This document shows, piece by piece, positions 8,495 through 17,145 of a stretch of DNA of 64,000 nt (positions are counted from its first letter, which is position 1; every line of letters begins with the position of its first letter). A program made the position numbers and the translations under genes. The notes below the pieces were generated by a model. It was not told the origin of the DNA, searched no databases, and saw nothing but the letters and a program-made list of their open reading frames with translations. Source of the DNA: Psychrobacillus psychrotolerans (lineage in GTDB: Bacteria > Bacillota > Bacilli > Bacillales_A > Planococcaceae); contig NZ_FOXU01000001.1 in the NCBI RefSeq assembly GCF_900115805.1, positions 62,001 through 126,000 on the forward strand, given 5' to 3'.

Positions 8495-8755
8495 TTGGAA
8501 TACGATGCAAAGGTTACAGCAAGAATGAAAAAGATGGAAGGTCAGCTTAGAGGGATATTACGTATGATGGAAGAAGAGAAAGATTGTAAAGATGTGATTA
8601 CACAACTAAGTGCAGTCCGTTCTGCAGTGGATCGTACAATAGGTGTCATTGTCACGGATAATTTAGTGGAATGTTTATCAAAAGAGAATGCAGATACTTT
8701 AGACAAAAATGCAATAGTTAAGCAAGCAGTGGATCTACTAGTAAAAAGTCGATAA
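8495..8755 (+). CDS. cstR: CstR-type persulfide-sensing repressor (CsoR family)
   Basis: 86 residues from TTG 8495, with ATGAGGTGAG as ribosome site. It is an all-helical CsoR-family protein (MKKMEGQLRGILRMMEE). Cys31 and Cys60 are present, and the position that is the copper-binding His in CsoR is Asn56. This is the pattern of the persulfide sensor CstR rather than copper CsoR. Reactive sulfur should cross-link the two Cys and release the operators at 8332 and 8434. It heads an operon of sulfur-transfer genes, the counterpart of B. subtilis yrkD. Confidence 0.88.
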   Translation: MEYDAKVTARMKKMEGQLRGILRMMEEEKDCKDVITQLSAVRSAVDRTIGVIVTDNLVECLSKENADTLDKNAIVKQAVDLLVKSR

Positions 8756-8780
8756 GACTTTTTATTTTTCAAATAAAAAA

Positions 8781-8804
8781 TACCTATACAGGTAAGGGGA
8801 TAAT
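8781..8804 (+). promoter_or_regulatory. CstR-type operator palindrome at the DsrE gene start
   Basis: TACCTATACAGGTA (8781-8794) runs straight into the ribosome site AAGGGG of the gene at 8805. The half-sites match the operators upstream, but no clear -35/-10 pair surrounds it. Confidence 0.5.
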
Positions 8805-9281
8805 ATGGAGAAGAAAAGAACAACTATCGTTTTATTTAGTGGAGATTATGACAAGGCAATGGCAGCGTACATTATTGCAAATGGAGCAGCTGCGTATGAT
8901 CATGAAGTGACAATCTTCCATACATTCTGGGGTATCAATGCACTACGTAAACAAGAACCAGTAGCGGTTCAAAAAGGATTTTTAGAAAAAATGTTTGCAA
9001 AAATGATGCCAAGAGGTGCGGAAAAGTTAGGCTTATCAAACATGCAGATGCTAGGCATGGGACCAAAAGTGATTAAGCATGTAATGAAAAAACATAATGC
9101 TCTAACGCTTACACAGCTTGTTGAATTGGCACAAGAGCAAGATATTAAACTTGTGACATGCACGATGACGATGGATTTACTGGGTCTTCAAAAAGAAGAG
9201 TTATTAGATGGTATTCAGTACGCAGGTGTTGCAGCATATTTAGCAGATGCAGAAGATGGTACCGTGAATTTATTTATATAA
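8805..9281 (+). CDS. DsrE/DsrF-like sulfur-carrier protein
   Basis: 158 residues of the DsrE/F/H-like family. The N-terminal strand-loop is TIVLFSGDYDKAMAAYIIANGAAA, and the conserved Cys lies in LVTCTMTMDLLG. Members carry sulfur as a Cys persulfide and pass it to or from TusA/rhodanese partners, in line with the operon. A second member of this family is encoded at 10562. Cytosolic, no signal or membrane segment. Confidence 0.85.
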   Translation: MEKKRTTIVLFSGDYDKAMAAYIIANGAAAYDHEVTIFHTFWGINALRKQEPVAVQKGFLEKMFAKMMPRGAEKLGLSNMQMLGMGPKVIKHVMKKHNALTLTQLVELAQEQDIKLVTCTMTMDLLGLQKEELLDGIQYAGVAAYLADAEDGTVNLFI

Positions 9282-9293
9282 GAGGTGACATAT

Positions 9294-9635
9294 ATGAAGA
9301 TAGCTATTTTAATTGCAATTGTGGTCGCATTTTTTGTTTGGCGTATAATGCCCACAAAAGGGGTAACCTCTATATCGACTGCAGAGCTTAAAACAATTAT
9401 TAATGATAATGATAAAGTATTTGTTGATGTACGAACACCCGGTGAATATAAAGCACGCAACATTCGCCAATTTAAAAATATCCCCCTTGGATCAGACTTT
9501 TCGAAACTACCAAAGGATAAAGAAATTCTTGTCATTTGTCAAAGTGGTATGCGTTCAAATCAGGCTTGTAAACAGTTAAAAAAATTAGGCTATACAAAAG
9601 TAACGAATATCCGTGGTGGCATGAGTGCATATTAG
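9294..9635 (+). CDS. membrane-anchored rhodanese
   Basis: 113 residues from ATG 9294 (GAGGTGAC upstream), preferred to ATG 9285. An N-terminal hydrophobic helix (ILIAIVVAFFVWRI) anchors a single rhodanese domain. The active-site loop is ICQSGMRS with catalytic Cys. It would move sulfane sulfur between donors such as thiosulfate or glutathione/bacillithiol persulfide and acceptor thiols. 12 bases separate it from both neighbours, so all are co-transcribed. Confidence 0.85.
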   Translation: MKIAILIAIVVAFFVWRIMPTKGVTSISTAELKTIINDNDKVFVDVRTPGEYKARNIRQFKNIPLGSDFSKLPKDKEILVICQSGMRSNQACKQLKKLGYTKVTNIRGGMSAY

Positions 9636-9647
9636 GAGGAGAAAAAT

Positions 9648-9944
9648 ATGAAAACAATTCAACCAGAAGAAGTACAAGCGAAAATAGAGGCTGGAGAAGC
9701 GGTGAAGTTAATAGATGTGCGTGAAGTGGATGAAGTGGAAACAGGACATATTCCAGGTGTCATTCATATTCCGCTAGGATTGTTGGAGTTTAAAATGAAC
9801 GAGCTTGATAAATCAGAAGGTTATATTATGGTATGTCGTTCGGGTGGACGTAGTGGTAAGGCAACAGCTCTTTTACAATCGCATGGTTTTGATGTAACGA
9901 ACATGGATGGCGGAATGCTCGCTTGGAATGGCGAAGTAAAGTAA
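9648..9944 (+). CDS. single-domain rhodanese
   Basis: 98 residues with a very good AGGAGGAG site. The domain runs from LIDVREVDEVETGHIPG to the active-site loop VCRSGGRSGK and ends in MDGGMLAW. It is soluble, without an anchor, unlike the rhodanese just upstream. Sulfurtransferase of the persulfide operon. Confidence 0.88.
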   Translation: MKTIQPEEVQAKIEAGEAVKLIDVREVDEVETGHIPGVIHIPLGLLEFKMNELDKSEGYIMVCRSGGRSGKATALLQSHGFDVTNMDGGMLAWNGEVK

Positions 9945-9969
9945 AGATAAATTTTTTTAAAAATATTAA

Positions 9970-9983
9970 TACCCTAGTAGGTA
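9970..9983 (+). promoter_or_regulatory. CstR-type operator palindrome inside the operon
   Basis: TACCCTAGTAGGTA, 17 bases before the start of the TusA-rhodanese gene at 10000. No obvious promoter core accompanies it. Confidence 0.5.
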
Positions 9984-9999
9984 TGGATGGAGAGTTCAT

Positions 10000-10560
10000 A
10001 TGGTTAAATCGGATGTACAGTTAGATGCAAAAGGCTTAGCTTGTCCAATGCCAATAGTAAAAACTAAAAAGGCAATGAACGAAGTAGCTGAAGGCCAAGT
10101 ATTAGAAATTCAAGCGACAGATAAAGGCTCAGTGGCTGACTTAGCGGCTTGGTCAAAAACAGTTGGTCATCAATATATTGGTTCACATGAAGAGAATGGA
10201 GTGTTCTATCACTATATTCGTAAATGCAATCCTGAAGTAAACGAAGCTGTTGAAAAAACATTTGAACATACAATTTCAAATGAAGAGGCTTTAAATGGTA
10301 AAGGATTAATCTTAGATGTTCGCGAGGCTGCGGAATATACATTTGGTCATATTCCAGGTGCAAAGTCAATCCCAATGGGCGAATTAGCTGAACGCTTAAC
10401 TGAATTGAACAAAGATGAAACAATCTATGTGATTTGCCGGACAGGTACTCGCTCCGATTTAGCAGCGAAGCAATTAGCTGAAGAAGGTTTTAACAATATT
10501 TATAACGTCTTACCTGGGATGACAGGGTACGAAGGCGAATTACAGAAAGAGGTAGAATAA
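10000..10560 (+). CDS. yrkF: TusA-rhodanese fusion protein
   Basis: 186 residues in two domains. Residues about 4-75 are TusA-like, with the sulfur-accepting Cys in LACPMPIVKTKKAM. Residues about 85-180 are rhodanese, with active loop ICRTGTRS. The same order is found in B. subtilis YrkF, and a comparable fusion is part of CstA in S. aureus. It should relay persulfide sulfur between the two domains. Only one base separates its stop from the next ATG. Confidence 0.88.
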   Translation: MVKSDVQLDAKGLACPMPIVKTKKAMNEVAEGQVLEIQATDKGSVADLAAWSKTVGHQYIGSHEENGVFYHYIRKCNPEVNEAVEKTFEHTISNEEALNGKGLILDVREAAEYTFGHIPGAKSIPMGELAERLTELNKDETIYVICRTGTRSDLAAKQLAEEGFNNIYNVLPGMTGYEGELQKEVE

Positions 10561-10561
10561 T

Positions 10562-10957
10562 ATGTCCAATAAAGTAGCAATTATTGCATCAAATGGTGGA
10601 TTATTTGATGCCTATAAAGTATTTAATATTGCAACAGCGGCAGCAGCTTCTGAAAAAGAGGTAGCGATCTTCTTCACATTTGAAGGGTTAAACCTTATTC
10701 ATAAGCAAGGTATGCACGGACTTGAAATGCCAGCAGGCAAGGAGCACTTTGCAGAAGGATTCGCTAATTCTGGAGTTCCCGCAATCCCACAATTAGTAGA
10801 AATGGCGCAGGAGTTGGGTGTGAAATTCATCGCTTGTCAAATGACGATGGACGTGATGGGCTTAACAAAAGCAGATTTTGTAGAAGATATCGAAGTGGGT
10901 GGCGCAGTTACTTTCTTGGAATTTGCAAAAGATGCAGCACCAACATTAACATTTTAA
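10562..10957 (+). CDS. yrkE: DsrE-family protein (YrkE-like)
   Basis: 131 residues, DsrE/DsrF-like. The conserved Cys is in FIACQMTMDVMGL, matching the VTCTMTMDLLG of the paralogue at 8805. It is tightly coupled to yrkF (stop and start one base apart). Likely sulfur carrier in persulfide detoxification. An imperfect stem (TTGGTTC/GAACCAA) follows at 10998-11030 without a T-run, so transcription may continue. Confidence 0.85.
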   Translation: MSNKVAIIASNGGLFDAYKVFNIATAAAASEKEVAIFFTFEGLNLIHKQGMHGLEMPAGKEHFAEGFANSGVPAIPQLVEMAQELGVKFIACQMTMDVMGLTKADFVEDIEVGGAVTFLEFAKDAAPTLTF

Positions 10958-11046
10958 CGGGTTGCTGCTGCTATCCATATATCTAATTCTTAACTATTGG
11001 TTCCGGTAGCTCTTCGCTTCCAGAACCAAAAAAAATAACAAAAATA

Positions 11047-11065
11047 TACCTATGGGGGTAAAATA
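11047..11065 (+). promoter_or_regulatory. CstR-type operator overlapping the ribosome site of the dioxygenase gene
   Basis: TACCTATGGGGGTA (11047-11060). Its right half supplies the GGGGG ribosome site for ATG 11066, seven bases away. TAAAAT (11059-11064) also sits here, but it is too close to the start for a normal -10. Confidence 0.5.
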
Positions 11066-12193
11066 ATGACAGTAAACATTTGGACAGCGGCTGATGTAGC
11101 ACGCAAAGTCATTGATAACAAAGAATTATTTATTTTAGATGTGCGAAATGCAGATGCATTTGCTGATTGGAAAATTGAAGGCCACAAATTTAATTACTTA
11201 AACATTCCATATTTCGAACTTTTAGATGGGGTAGAAGAAATCTTACCACAAATTCCAACAGACATAGAGATATTGGTTGTTTGTGCAAAGGAAGGCTCAT
11301 CTATCATGGTAGCAGAACTGCTAGCAGAAGCTGGTCTTGAAGTGGCCTATTTAGAAGGCGGGATGAAGTCTTGGTCGATGTATATAGAGCCAGTTAAAGT
11401 AGGCGAACTTTCCGGTGGCGGTGAGCTTTATCAATTCGTCCGTTTAGGAAAAGGCTGTCTTTCCTACATGGCAGTTAACGAAGGTGAAGCAGCAATTATT
11501 GACGCTGTACGTTTTACAGATGTTTTTATAAAATTCGCAGAAGAAAAGGGTGTCCAAATTAAGCACGTATTTGACACGCATCTACACGCTGACCACATTT
11601 CAGGAGGTCGTCATATTGCTAGTCAAACGGGTGCCGCGTATTACTTACCGTCAAAGGATGCAGAAGAGGTTGTATTCGATTTCACACCTTTAACTGATGA
11701 CTTAACAGTAAAACTTGGCAATTCGGAAATTGAAGTAGGTGCGCTTTACTCTCCTGGTCATACCATTGGATCAACATCATTTGTAATCGACAAAAAGTAC
11801 CTATTAACAGGGGATATTTTATTCATTGATTCCATCGGGCGTCCTGACTTAGCTGGTCTTGCAGATGACTGGGTAAGAGATTTACGTCAGACGTTATATA
11901 GTCGTTACCGCTCATTAGCAGAGGATTTAATCGTACTACCTGCTCACTTCATGATTATTGAAGAGCTAAATGAAGACGGGACAGTGGGCAAGCGTTTAGG
12001 AGATCTATTCGTAGAAAATCATGGCTTAAATGTAGAAGATGAGGAAGTATTCCGCTCAATGGTGACAGATAACTTACCGCCTCAGCCAAATTCGTACGAA
12101 GAAATTCGCCACGTTAATATGGGGAAAGTTACGCCAAGTAACGAAGAACAAACAGAAATGGAAATTGGACCAAACCGTTGTGCAGTACGCTAA
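11066..12193 (+). CDS. yrkH: rhodanese-persulfide dioxygenase fusion (YrkH/CstB-like)
   Basis: 375 residues. Residues about 1-115 form a rhodanese domain with Cys in VVCAKEGSS. Residues about 125-350 form a metallo-beta-lactamase domain with the iron motif THLHADH, then SPGHTIGS and LTGDILFID, as in persulfide dioxygenases. The product should oxidise low-molecular-weight persulfides to sulfite/thiosulfate. S. aureus CstB has the domains in the other order (dioxygenase first); here the rhodanese is N-terminal, as in YrkH. Sulfite would leave by the TauE protein at 12534. Confidence 0.88.
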   Translation: MTVNIWTAADVARKVIDNKELFILDVRNADAFADWKIEGHKFNYLNIPYFELLDGVEEILPQIPTDIEILVVCAKEGSSIMVAELLAEAGLEVAYLEGGMKSWSMYIEPVKVGELSGGGELYQFVRLGKGCLSYMAVNEGEAAIIDAVRFTDVFIKFAEEKGVQIKHVFDTHLHADHISGGRHIASQTGAAYYLPSKDAEEVVFDFTPLTDDLTVKLGNSEIEVGALYSPGHTIGSTSFVIDKKYLLTGDILFIDSIGRPDLAGLADDWVRDLRQTLYSRYRSLAEDLIVLPAHFMIIEELNEDGTVGKRLGDLFVENHGLNVEDEEVFRSMVTDNLPPQPNSYEEIRHVNMGKVTPSNEEQTEMEIGPNRCAVR

Positions 12194-12240
12194 GTAAAAA
12201 AAATCTTACAAAATACAAACTACGAGAAGAGGAAATACTC

Positions 12241-12468
12241 ATGAATATAACAAAAACTTTAGACGCAAAAGGCTTAGCTTGTCCAATGCCAATTGTTCGA
12301 ACTAAAAAAACAATAGATACGATTAACTCAGGTGAAGTGCTAGAAGTACTTGTGACCGATAAAGGCGCATTAAATGACTTTACAGCATGGGCTGCATCGG
12401 GCGGTCATACAATCGTTGAACAAAAAGAAGAAGATGGAGTATTATTCTTCTACATCCAAAAAGCATAA
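12241..12468 (+). CDS. yrkI: TusA-like sulfur carrier (YrkI-like)
   Basis: 75 residues from ATG 12241, set by AAGAGGAAA; the longer frame from 12178 overlaps the previous gene and lacks a ribosome site. DAKGLACPMPIVRTKK carries the sulfur-accepting Cys. It is nearly the same as the TusA half of the fusion at 10000, which suggests duplication within the operon. Confidence 0.87.
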   Translation: MNITKTLDAKGLACPMPIVRTKKTIDTINSGEVLEVLVTDKGALNDFTAWAASGGHTIVEQKEEDGVLFFYIQKA

Positions 12469-12482
12469 GAGCGAGCATCTAG

Positions 12483-12514
12483 AACGAGTAGAGCTATTTC
12501 TACTCGTTTTCATT
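12483..12514 (+). terminator. terminator or attenuator inside the sulfur operon
   Basis: AACGAGTAGA (12483-12492) pairs with TCTACTCGTT (12499-12508), followed by TTCATTCTT. It lies between the TusA gene and the exporter gene and may lower exporter expression. Confidence 0.65.
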
Positions 12515-12533
12515 CTTCAAAAGGAGGGTTATT

Positions 12534-13313
12534 ATGGATTTATCCATTACATTTATCGTTGTTATATTTGCAATCGGATTTGTAGGTTCATTTATATCAG
12601 GAATGTTAGGGGTTGGGGGATCGATTATTAAATACCCCATGCTACTTTACATCCCACCACTACTTGGACTTGCCGCATTCACCGCACACGAGGTATCAGG
12701 GATTAGTGCTATTCAAGTATTATTTGCATCACTTGCCGGTGTTTGGGCATACCGAAAAAGTGGGTTGCTCCATAAAGAAATTATAATTTACATGGGTGGA
12801 GCAATTTTACTCGGAAGTTTTATTGGTAGTTATGGATCAGGGTTTTTATCAGAAGAAGCCGTCAATGTCGTTTATGGCATACTTGCTGTGATTGCAGCAG
12901 TGATGATGTTTATACCGCGTAAAACAGTTGAAGATACAACGGTCATTTCGTTTAACAAAGTAGTGGCTAGTAGTCTGGCGCTTATTGTCGGTATTGGCTC
13001 GGGTATTGTTGGCGCAGCCGGTGGATTTTTACTTGTACCGATTATGTTAACCGTTTTAAAAATACCAACTCGAATGACAATTGCAACTAGTTTAGCAATC
13101 ACCTTTATCTCGGCGATTGGTGGGAGCGTCGGCAAAATCATCACGGGTCAAATTGATTATTGGCCAGCATTTATTATGATTATTGCTAGTCTCATAGCGG
13201 CACCACTTGGAGCAAAAATTGGTCAAAAGATGAATGTTAAGATTTTACAATGGTTATTAGCATTACTGATTGCTGGGACTGCGATTAAAATTTGGGTAGA
13301 TATATTACAATAA
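12534..13313 (+). CDS. yrkJ: TauE/SafE (TSUP) sulfite/sulfur-anion exporter
   Basis: 259 residues, about eight membrane segments. The TSUP repeat signature [19 protein letters not shown] is in the first half and [19 protein letters not shown] in the second. The start has an AAAAGGAGG site. As the last gene of the persulfide operon it probably exports sulfite or another sulfur anion made by the dioxygenase. Order and content match B. subtilis yrkD-J. Confidence 0.88.
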   Translation: MDLSITFIVVIFAIGFVGSFISGMLGVGGSIIKYPMLLYIPPLLGLAAFTAHEVSGISAIQVLFASLAGVWAYRKSGLLHKEIIIYMGGAILLGSFIGSYGSGFLSEEAVNVVYGILAVIAAVMMFIPRKTVEDTTVISFNKVVASSLALIVGIGSGIVGAAGGFLLVPIMLTVLKIPTRMTIATSLAITFISAIGGSVGKIITGQIDYWPAFIMIIASLIAAPLGAKIGQKMNVKILQWLLALLIAGTAIKIWVDILQ

Positions 13314-13590
13314 CAAATTTTTGAAAATTAACCTTATCCCTTTGTGGAAACGATGCATATAAGGAAGCGACAGATTTTTTATGTAATTTGAGTTTTCTAG
13401 ATTGAAGTGTTTCACGAAAGAGTTGCCATCAAGCACTTTATTTTCTAGACATAATACGGTGCTAAAATTCATATTAAAAGCAATTAGCTAATAAAAATAA
13501 TTTTCATATGAATGTCTCAGCAGTTTAAGGACAGAATAAATGCTATGAAAGCATCTATTAAGCTGACAGTACATTTAAAGGAGGATTTTT

Positions 13591-14094
13591 ATGTTATCTG
13601 AAAAATTGCACAAATCATTAAATGCGCAAATGAACTATGAATTTTATTCTGCTCATGCATATCTTGCAATGGCAGCGTACTGTACAGACGAATCATATGA
13701 TGGATTTGCTAACTTTTTCCTAGTACAAGCAGAAGAAGAACGCTTCCATGCTATGAAATTTTATAATTACTTAAGTGATATGGGTTACCGTGCGACAATC
13801 GAAGGCTTTTCAAATCCTGGGAATGATCTTGTCTCGGTTTTAGAAACATTCGAGAAAGCATTACAACACGAAAAAGAAGTAACACGTCGTATTTATGAGT
13901 TAAGCGATATTGCTTTCGAGGAACGTGAGCACGCAACCATGGCTTTCTTAAAATGGTTTATCGATGAACAAGTACAAGAAGAGGCAACTTTCGATACGTT
14001 GATCGCCAAAATATCTCGTATTAAGAACGATTCAAATGCCATTTTTATGCTTGATGCAGAACTTGCTAATCGAACATTTACACCACTAGCTTAG
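13591..14094 (+). CDS. ftnA: ferritin (iron storage)
   Basis: 167 residues, a four-helix ferritin. The ferroxidase residues Glu17, Glu50, His53, Glu94, Gln127 and Glu130 are all present at the E. coli FtnA positions. It oxidises Fe(II) and stores it as a mineral in a 24-subunit shell. Strong AAAGGAGGA site, own strong terminator at 14161. The 277-base leader contains an AT-rich TAATAAAAATAATTTTCATA stretch that could be a Fur/PerR-like site, but it is too degenerate to call. Confidence 0.92.
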   Translation: MLSEKLHKSLNAQMNYEFYSAHAYLAMAAYCTDESYDGFANFFLVQAEEERFHAMKFYNYLSDMGYRATIEGFSNPGNDLVSVLETFEKALQHEKEVTRRIYELSDIAFEEREHATMAFLKWFIDEQVQEEATFDTLIAKISRIKNDSNAIFMLDAELANRTFTPLA

Positions 14095-14160
14095 GTCCAA
14101 TTATTACTTCATTATTTAGTGTTGAATTTAAAGTGAAAAGTTATTTAGAATATAATAAGA

Positions 14161-14203
14161 AGAGGGGATACAGCTTAGGAATATGCTGTATCCCCTCTTT
14201 TTA
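14161..14203 (+). terminator. strong terminator after ftnA
   Basis: Perfect 14-bp stem AGAGGGGATACAGC (14161-14174) with 14185-14198, 10-nt loop, then TTTT. Confidence 0.85.
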
Positions 14204-14371
14204 GTAAATAGATTAGCAAGAGAGCTTTTGTTTATGAAAACCTAGATTGTAGTAGAATAGATTTCATTTTACTTTTTCATTTATTGTAATGAAGCAGGCT
14301 TTTTAACAAAGAGGTAGAAGTACTTATTATTAAGGGTCTAATTATCAAAAATTTTGTTAGGAGGGGTATAA

Positions 14372-15226
14372 CTGAGCAATTCTAATATAAATTTTACGAA
14401 TAGAATGCTAAGGATATGGAAGAAAGCAGAAAACTATGCCGAATCATCAAGAGTAAAGGTGTTACAACCTCTTCATCTCCTTACTGCTTGTTTAGATGAG
14501 AAAACAGGAGTACTTGGAGAGATATCTCTAAAAATCACTTTAGACAAGAGCTTATTGAAAGATGTGATGGAGGATACTTCTATTCAACATCAGACATGTA
14601 GTGTTTTTTTCAACGTCCAAGTTACGGAAGAAGTAAAAAGTATATTGGAAGTTGCTATAAATTATATGAAAAAATATAACCAAATCTATGTAAATGAAGG
14701 TAATTTGCTTAAAGCATTAATAACAACTAATGCAGTAGACCGTTTTCTATCAGATGATAACAGAAAAACAATTTTATCCCTCGGCACTACCTCAAGAGAT
14801 ATGATTACTCATATTGCAAATTATAAAGTCCCAATTATTAACACCCATCATATCCGTAAAGTGAATAAAAAGGAAATTAATGAACTAGTTCATTTTATTG
14901 GAAAAATTTTTTCGAATGAGTGGTCTCAAACTATAAGTGAAGCATTCTCGTTAAATAAGCTACCGGTATATGTTGCTTTTGATGATAACGGAGATATTGT
15001 AGGGTTTGCTGCTTATGATATATATAAGAATAAAAAATGTTATTTCGGTCCGATGGGCGTGGCATTATCAAACAGAGTTAAGGGGATAGGATTTTCTTTA
15101 CTACATCACTGCTTAAAAGACATGAGTGATATTGGTTATGAGTATGCAATTATTGGACAGGCAGGTCCGATAGAGTTTTATGAAAAAGCATGTAACGCTG
15201 TTGTAATTCCTTCTAATAAAGTTTAG
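14372..15226 (+). CDS. Clp N-domain-like / GNAT acetyltransferase fusion
   Basis: Frame of 284 residues from CTG 14372, five bases after a strong TTAGGAGGGG; the first ATG in frame is 14405 and lacks a ribosome site. Residues about 10-120 resemble the double Clp_N repeat that ClpA/ClpC use for adaptor and substrate binding (WKKAENYAESSRVKVLQPLH, LLTACLDEKTGVLGE). Residues about 145-280 are a GNAT domain (YFGPMGVALSNRVKGIGFSL, GPIEFYEKA). No AAA+ module is present. The acetyl target may be recruited by the Clp_N-like part; that is inference. Confidence 0.72.
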   Translation: MSNSNINFTNRMLRIWKKAENYAESSRVKVLQPLHLLTACLDEKTGVLGEISLKITLDKSLLKDVMEDTSIQHQTCSVFFNVQVTEEVKSILEVAINYMKKYNQIYVNEGNLLKALITTNAVDRFLSDDNRKTILSLGTTSRDMITHIANYKVPIINTHHIRKVNKKEINELVHFIGKIFSNEWSQTISEAFSLNKLPVYVAFDDNGDIVGFAAYDIYKNKKCYFGPMGVALSNRVKGIGFSLLHHCLKDMSDIGYEYAIIGQAGPIEFYEKACNAVVIPSNKV

Positions 15227-15355
15227 CGTGTAACCCGCGTTTACCCCTTAATATCTTATCTTCTGGATTTTGGTTAGGTAAATAAATAGAAGGATTTTTG
15301 TGTTTGGATGACTAAGTTAATTTTGGTCCAAGAATAAAAATAGGACGGTGGCAAT

Positions 15356-15805
15356 GTGGAGTTAATATCGCACAATATCAAAAGCATTGGTATTGGAATT
15401 GTAGTTTTATTGCTCGTGATGGTGTGGGTTACCGTCTTTGCTAACGCTAATAGGACTTATTCTGCATCAGACGTATTAGGAGATTATGCAGATTTAAATG
15501 CAGAAAAACCATTTGTAGATATTCAAAGTTACGATTTAGAAAAAGAGGATCTATTTACACCAATTGAAATTCCAGAAGAAACGCAACTGGAACTAATAGA
15601 GTCTTTTAAAAACGCAAAATTTAAAAGAGTAACAGATGTTTCACTAGATATAGATTACAGAGTAAATATTACATTTAATACAGGATATGCAATGTGGGTG
15701 GATACGGATAAAAAATTAGTAAATTTAATTGATGGATACGAATACTATACAATCGAAAATGATAGTGAATTCTTTGAGATTTTAAAGAATGCTACTGAAT
15801 TGTAA
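15356..15805 (+). CDS. single-pass membrane protein, unknown function
   Basis: 149 residues from GTG 15356 (GGACGGTGG upstream, modest). One membrane segment at about 11-30, then a soluble acidic domain, probably outside the cell, with DLEKEDLFTPIEIPEETQLE and RVTDVSLDIDYRVNITFNTG. No family recognised. Confidence 0.65.
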   Translation: MELISHNIKSIGIGIVVLLLVMVWVTVFANANRTYSASDVLGDYADLNAEKPFVDIQSYDLEKEDLFTPIEIPEETQLELIESFKNAKFKRVTDVSLDIDYRVNITFNTGYAMWVDTDKKLVNLIDGYEYYTIENDSEFFEILKNATEL

Positions 15806-15891
15806 GTCTAAATTATGATTTCACAAAAGCTAGTTATAAATATGAAACGTTCTACCCCCATTTTCGTAGATATTATTAAGGGAGATGAAAG

Positions 15892-16341
15892 ATGGGCTTT
15901 TTAATAAATTTCGTAATTATTGCTTTGTTTATTTTTCCTTTTATTGCACTAATACACGAATCAGGGCACGCTTTTTTTGTTAAGTTATTTGGTGGAGAAA
16001 TTAGTGAATTTGCGATTGGAAATGGAGAAGTATTATGGAAGAAGAAGTTCTTTGTTATTAAGAAAGCTTATTTCGTAGGTGGAAGAGTTGTTGCTAAGAA
16101 TATGGAGGAATTTAGTAAAACACAGAAAGCACTCTTTTTCTTGGGTGGGGTAATCTTTAATTTTCTATCTGCATTTGTATTAGATTTGTTAATGGGATAT
16201 GAATTTGGGGTTTTTCGAAACTACTTAGATAGTTTTATTTTTGTTTCTTATTTTAACGTGGTTATTAATCTCGTTCCTCTTACTACAATCATCGGAACTA
16301 GCGATGGGAAAAAATTAGTGGAACTTTATAAAACGAAATAA
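15892..16341 (+). CDS. small M50-like membrane metalloprotease
   Basis: 149 residues, about four membrane segments. HESGH at residues about 23-27 is the HExxH zinc motif, and NLVPLTTIIGTSDGKK near the C-terminus matches the N-x-x-P...DG motif of M50/site-2 proteases. It lacks any PDZ domain and is shorter than RseP-type enzymes. Possible intramembrane peptidase. AAGGGAGATGAAAG provides the ribosome site. Confidence 0.75.
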   Translation: MGFLINFVIIALFIFPFIALIHESGHAFFVKLFGGEISEFAIGNGEVLWKKKFFVIKKAYFVGGRVVAKNMEEFSKTQKALFFLGGVIFNFLSAFVLDLLMGYEFGVFRNYLDSFIFVSYFNVVINLVPLTTIIGTSDGKKLVELYKTK

Positions 16342-16394
16342 TAAAGGTTTGAATTTCTAATTCAACAAAACCGGTACTTAACTTCAATAAAGAA

Positions 16395-16443
16395 TACGAA
16401 AAATAATCAGAAAATTGAAACTTTAAATTTTCTGATTCGTATA
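16395..16443. other. long inverted repeat without T-tail
   Basis: AATCAGAAAATT (16405-16416) pairs with AATTTTCTGATT (16426-16437), extended by TACGA/TCGTA. It lies after the M50-like gene and before a pseudogene; it could be an RNA processing or stability element. Confidence 0.45.
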
Positions 16444-16472
16444 AAACGTAACGGATGTAAGGAGTAAATGGG

Positions 16473-16691
16473 ATGAAACGCTTTACGTATTATTTTGTTT
16501 AGCTCTATTTATTGGTTTCATCTGTTATTTAGGAAGCCATTGCTAAAACAATGTTTGATACCAAATTATTCATTGTTAACAGCGTCTTTTTTTCGGTAAT
16601 TATTGGGATGCTATTTGTGCTATCTGTACTGATCAAAGACATTCAGCAACAGAAAACATTGGATGTACTTGGGATGAATAAATTAATGTAG
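16473..16691 (+). pseudogene. small membrane protein gene broken by two frameshifts
   Basis: ATG 16473 follows TAAGGAGTAAATGGG. The first frame reads MKRFTYYFV and stops. A one-base shift restores LALFIGFICYLGSH, and a second shift restores TMFDTKLFIVNSVFFSV and onward to NKLM before TAG 16689. Joined, this makes a coherent protein of about 72 residues with two membrane segments. Either decay or sequencing errors; two shifts favour decay. Confidence 0.65.
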
Positions 16692-16755
16692 CAAAAACAA
16701 GATTAGTTACTTTTATTGTAGATTAGTTAATACACATTCATAAGGGGATAATCAA

Positions 16756-16950
16756 ATGGAAAATGAGCAGAAAGCGAATGAAGTATTTATTGTAGGGGAT
16801 AAGAAATTCACAAATGAGGATGAAGCAACCCGATACGAAATGAGACATAAGAAGGCGGATAGAGTTGATTTCTTTGCTGACTTAACAGATATACTATTTT
16901 ATCCATTTGTTTTGTTGGGTAAGTGGATAATCAAGTTGTTTTTTTCATAG
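16756..16950 (+). CDS. small protein with C-terminal hydrophobic segment
   Basis: 64 residues from ATG 16756, with AAGGGGATAA upstream. The N-terminal half is charged (VGDKKFTNEDEATRYEMRHK). The last 20 residues are hydrophobic (FYPFVLLGKWIIKLFF), so it may be a tail-anchored or peripheral membrane protein. Function unknown. Confidence 0.6.
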   Translation: MENEQKANEVFIVGDKKFTNEDEATRYEMRHKKADRVDFFADLTDILFYPFVLLGKWIIKLFFS

Positions 16951-17145
16951 AAGGGGCATTCCTTTAATGTCGCATTTCCTTGCAGTCAAAAAGGCTTTGA
17001 TATGAAGGAATCATCTTTTGACTGATATGTTTAATTGTTTACTTGTATAGGGTGGTCGGGAGACGTGGGACAAATAATAACACCCTTAGTTTTTTCATCC
17101 TTCTACCGAATAATATAGATATTAAAGACGGAAGGAAGCGATAGT

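Noticed and set aside
9158-9535. frames overlapping the first rhodanese gene on both strands
   Set aside because: They overlap strongly supported DsrE and rhodanese genes and lack domains or ribosome sites.
10998-11030. terminator between the DsrE and dioxygenase genes
   Set aside because: TTGGTTC/GAACCAA can pair, but the plus strand continues with As rather than Ts; not an intrinsic terminator for the operon.
13440-13530. Fur/PerR box before ftnA
   Set aside because: The AT-rich stretch has too few matches to either consensus to call a site.
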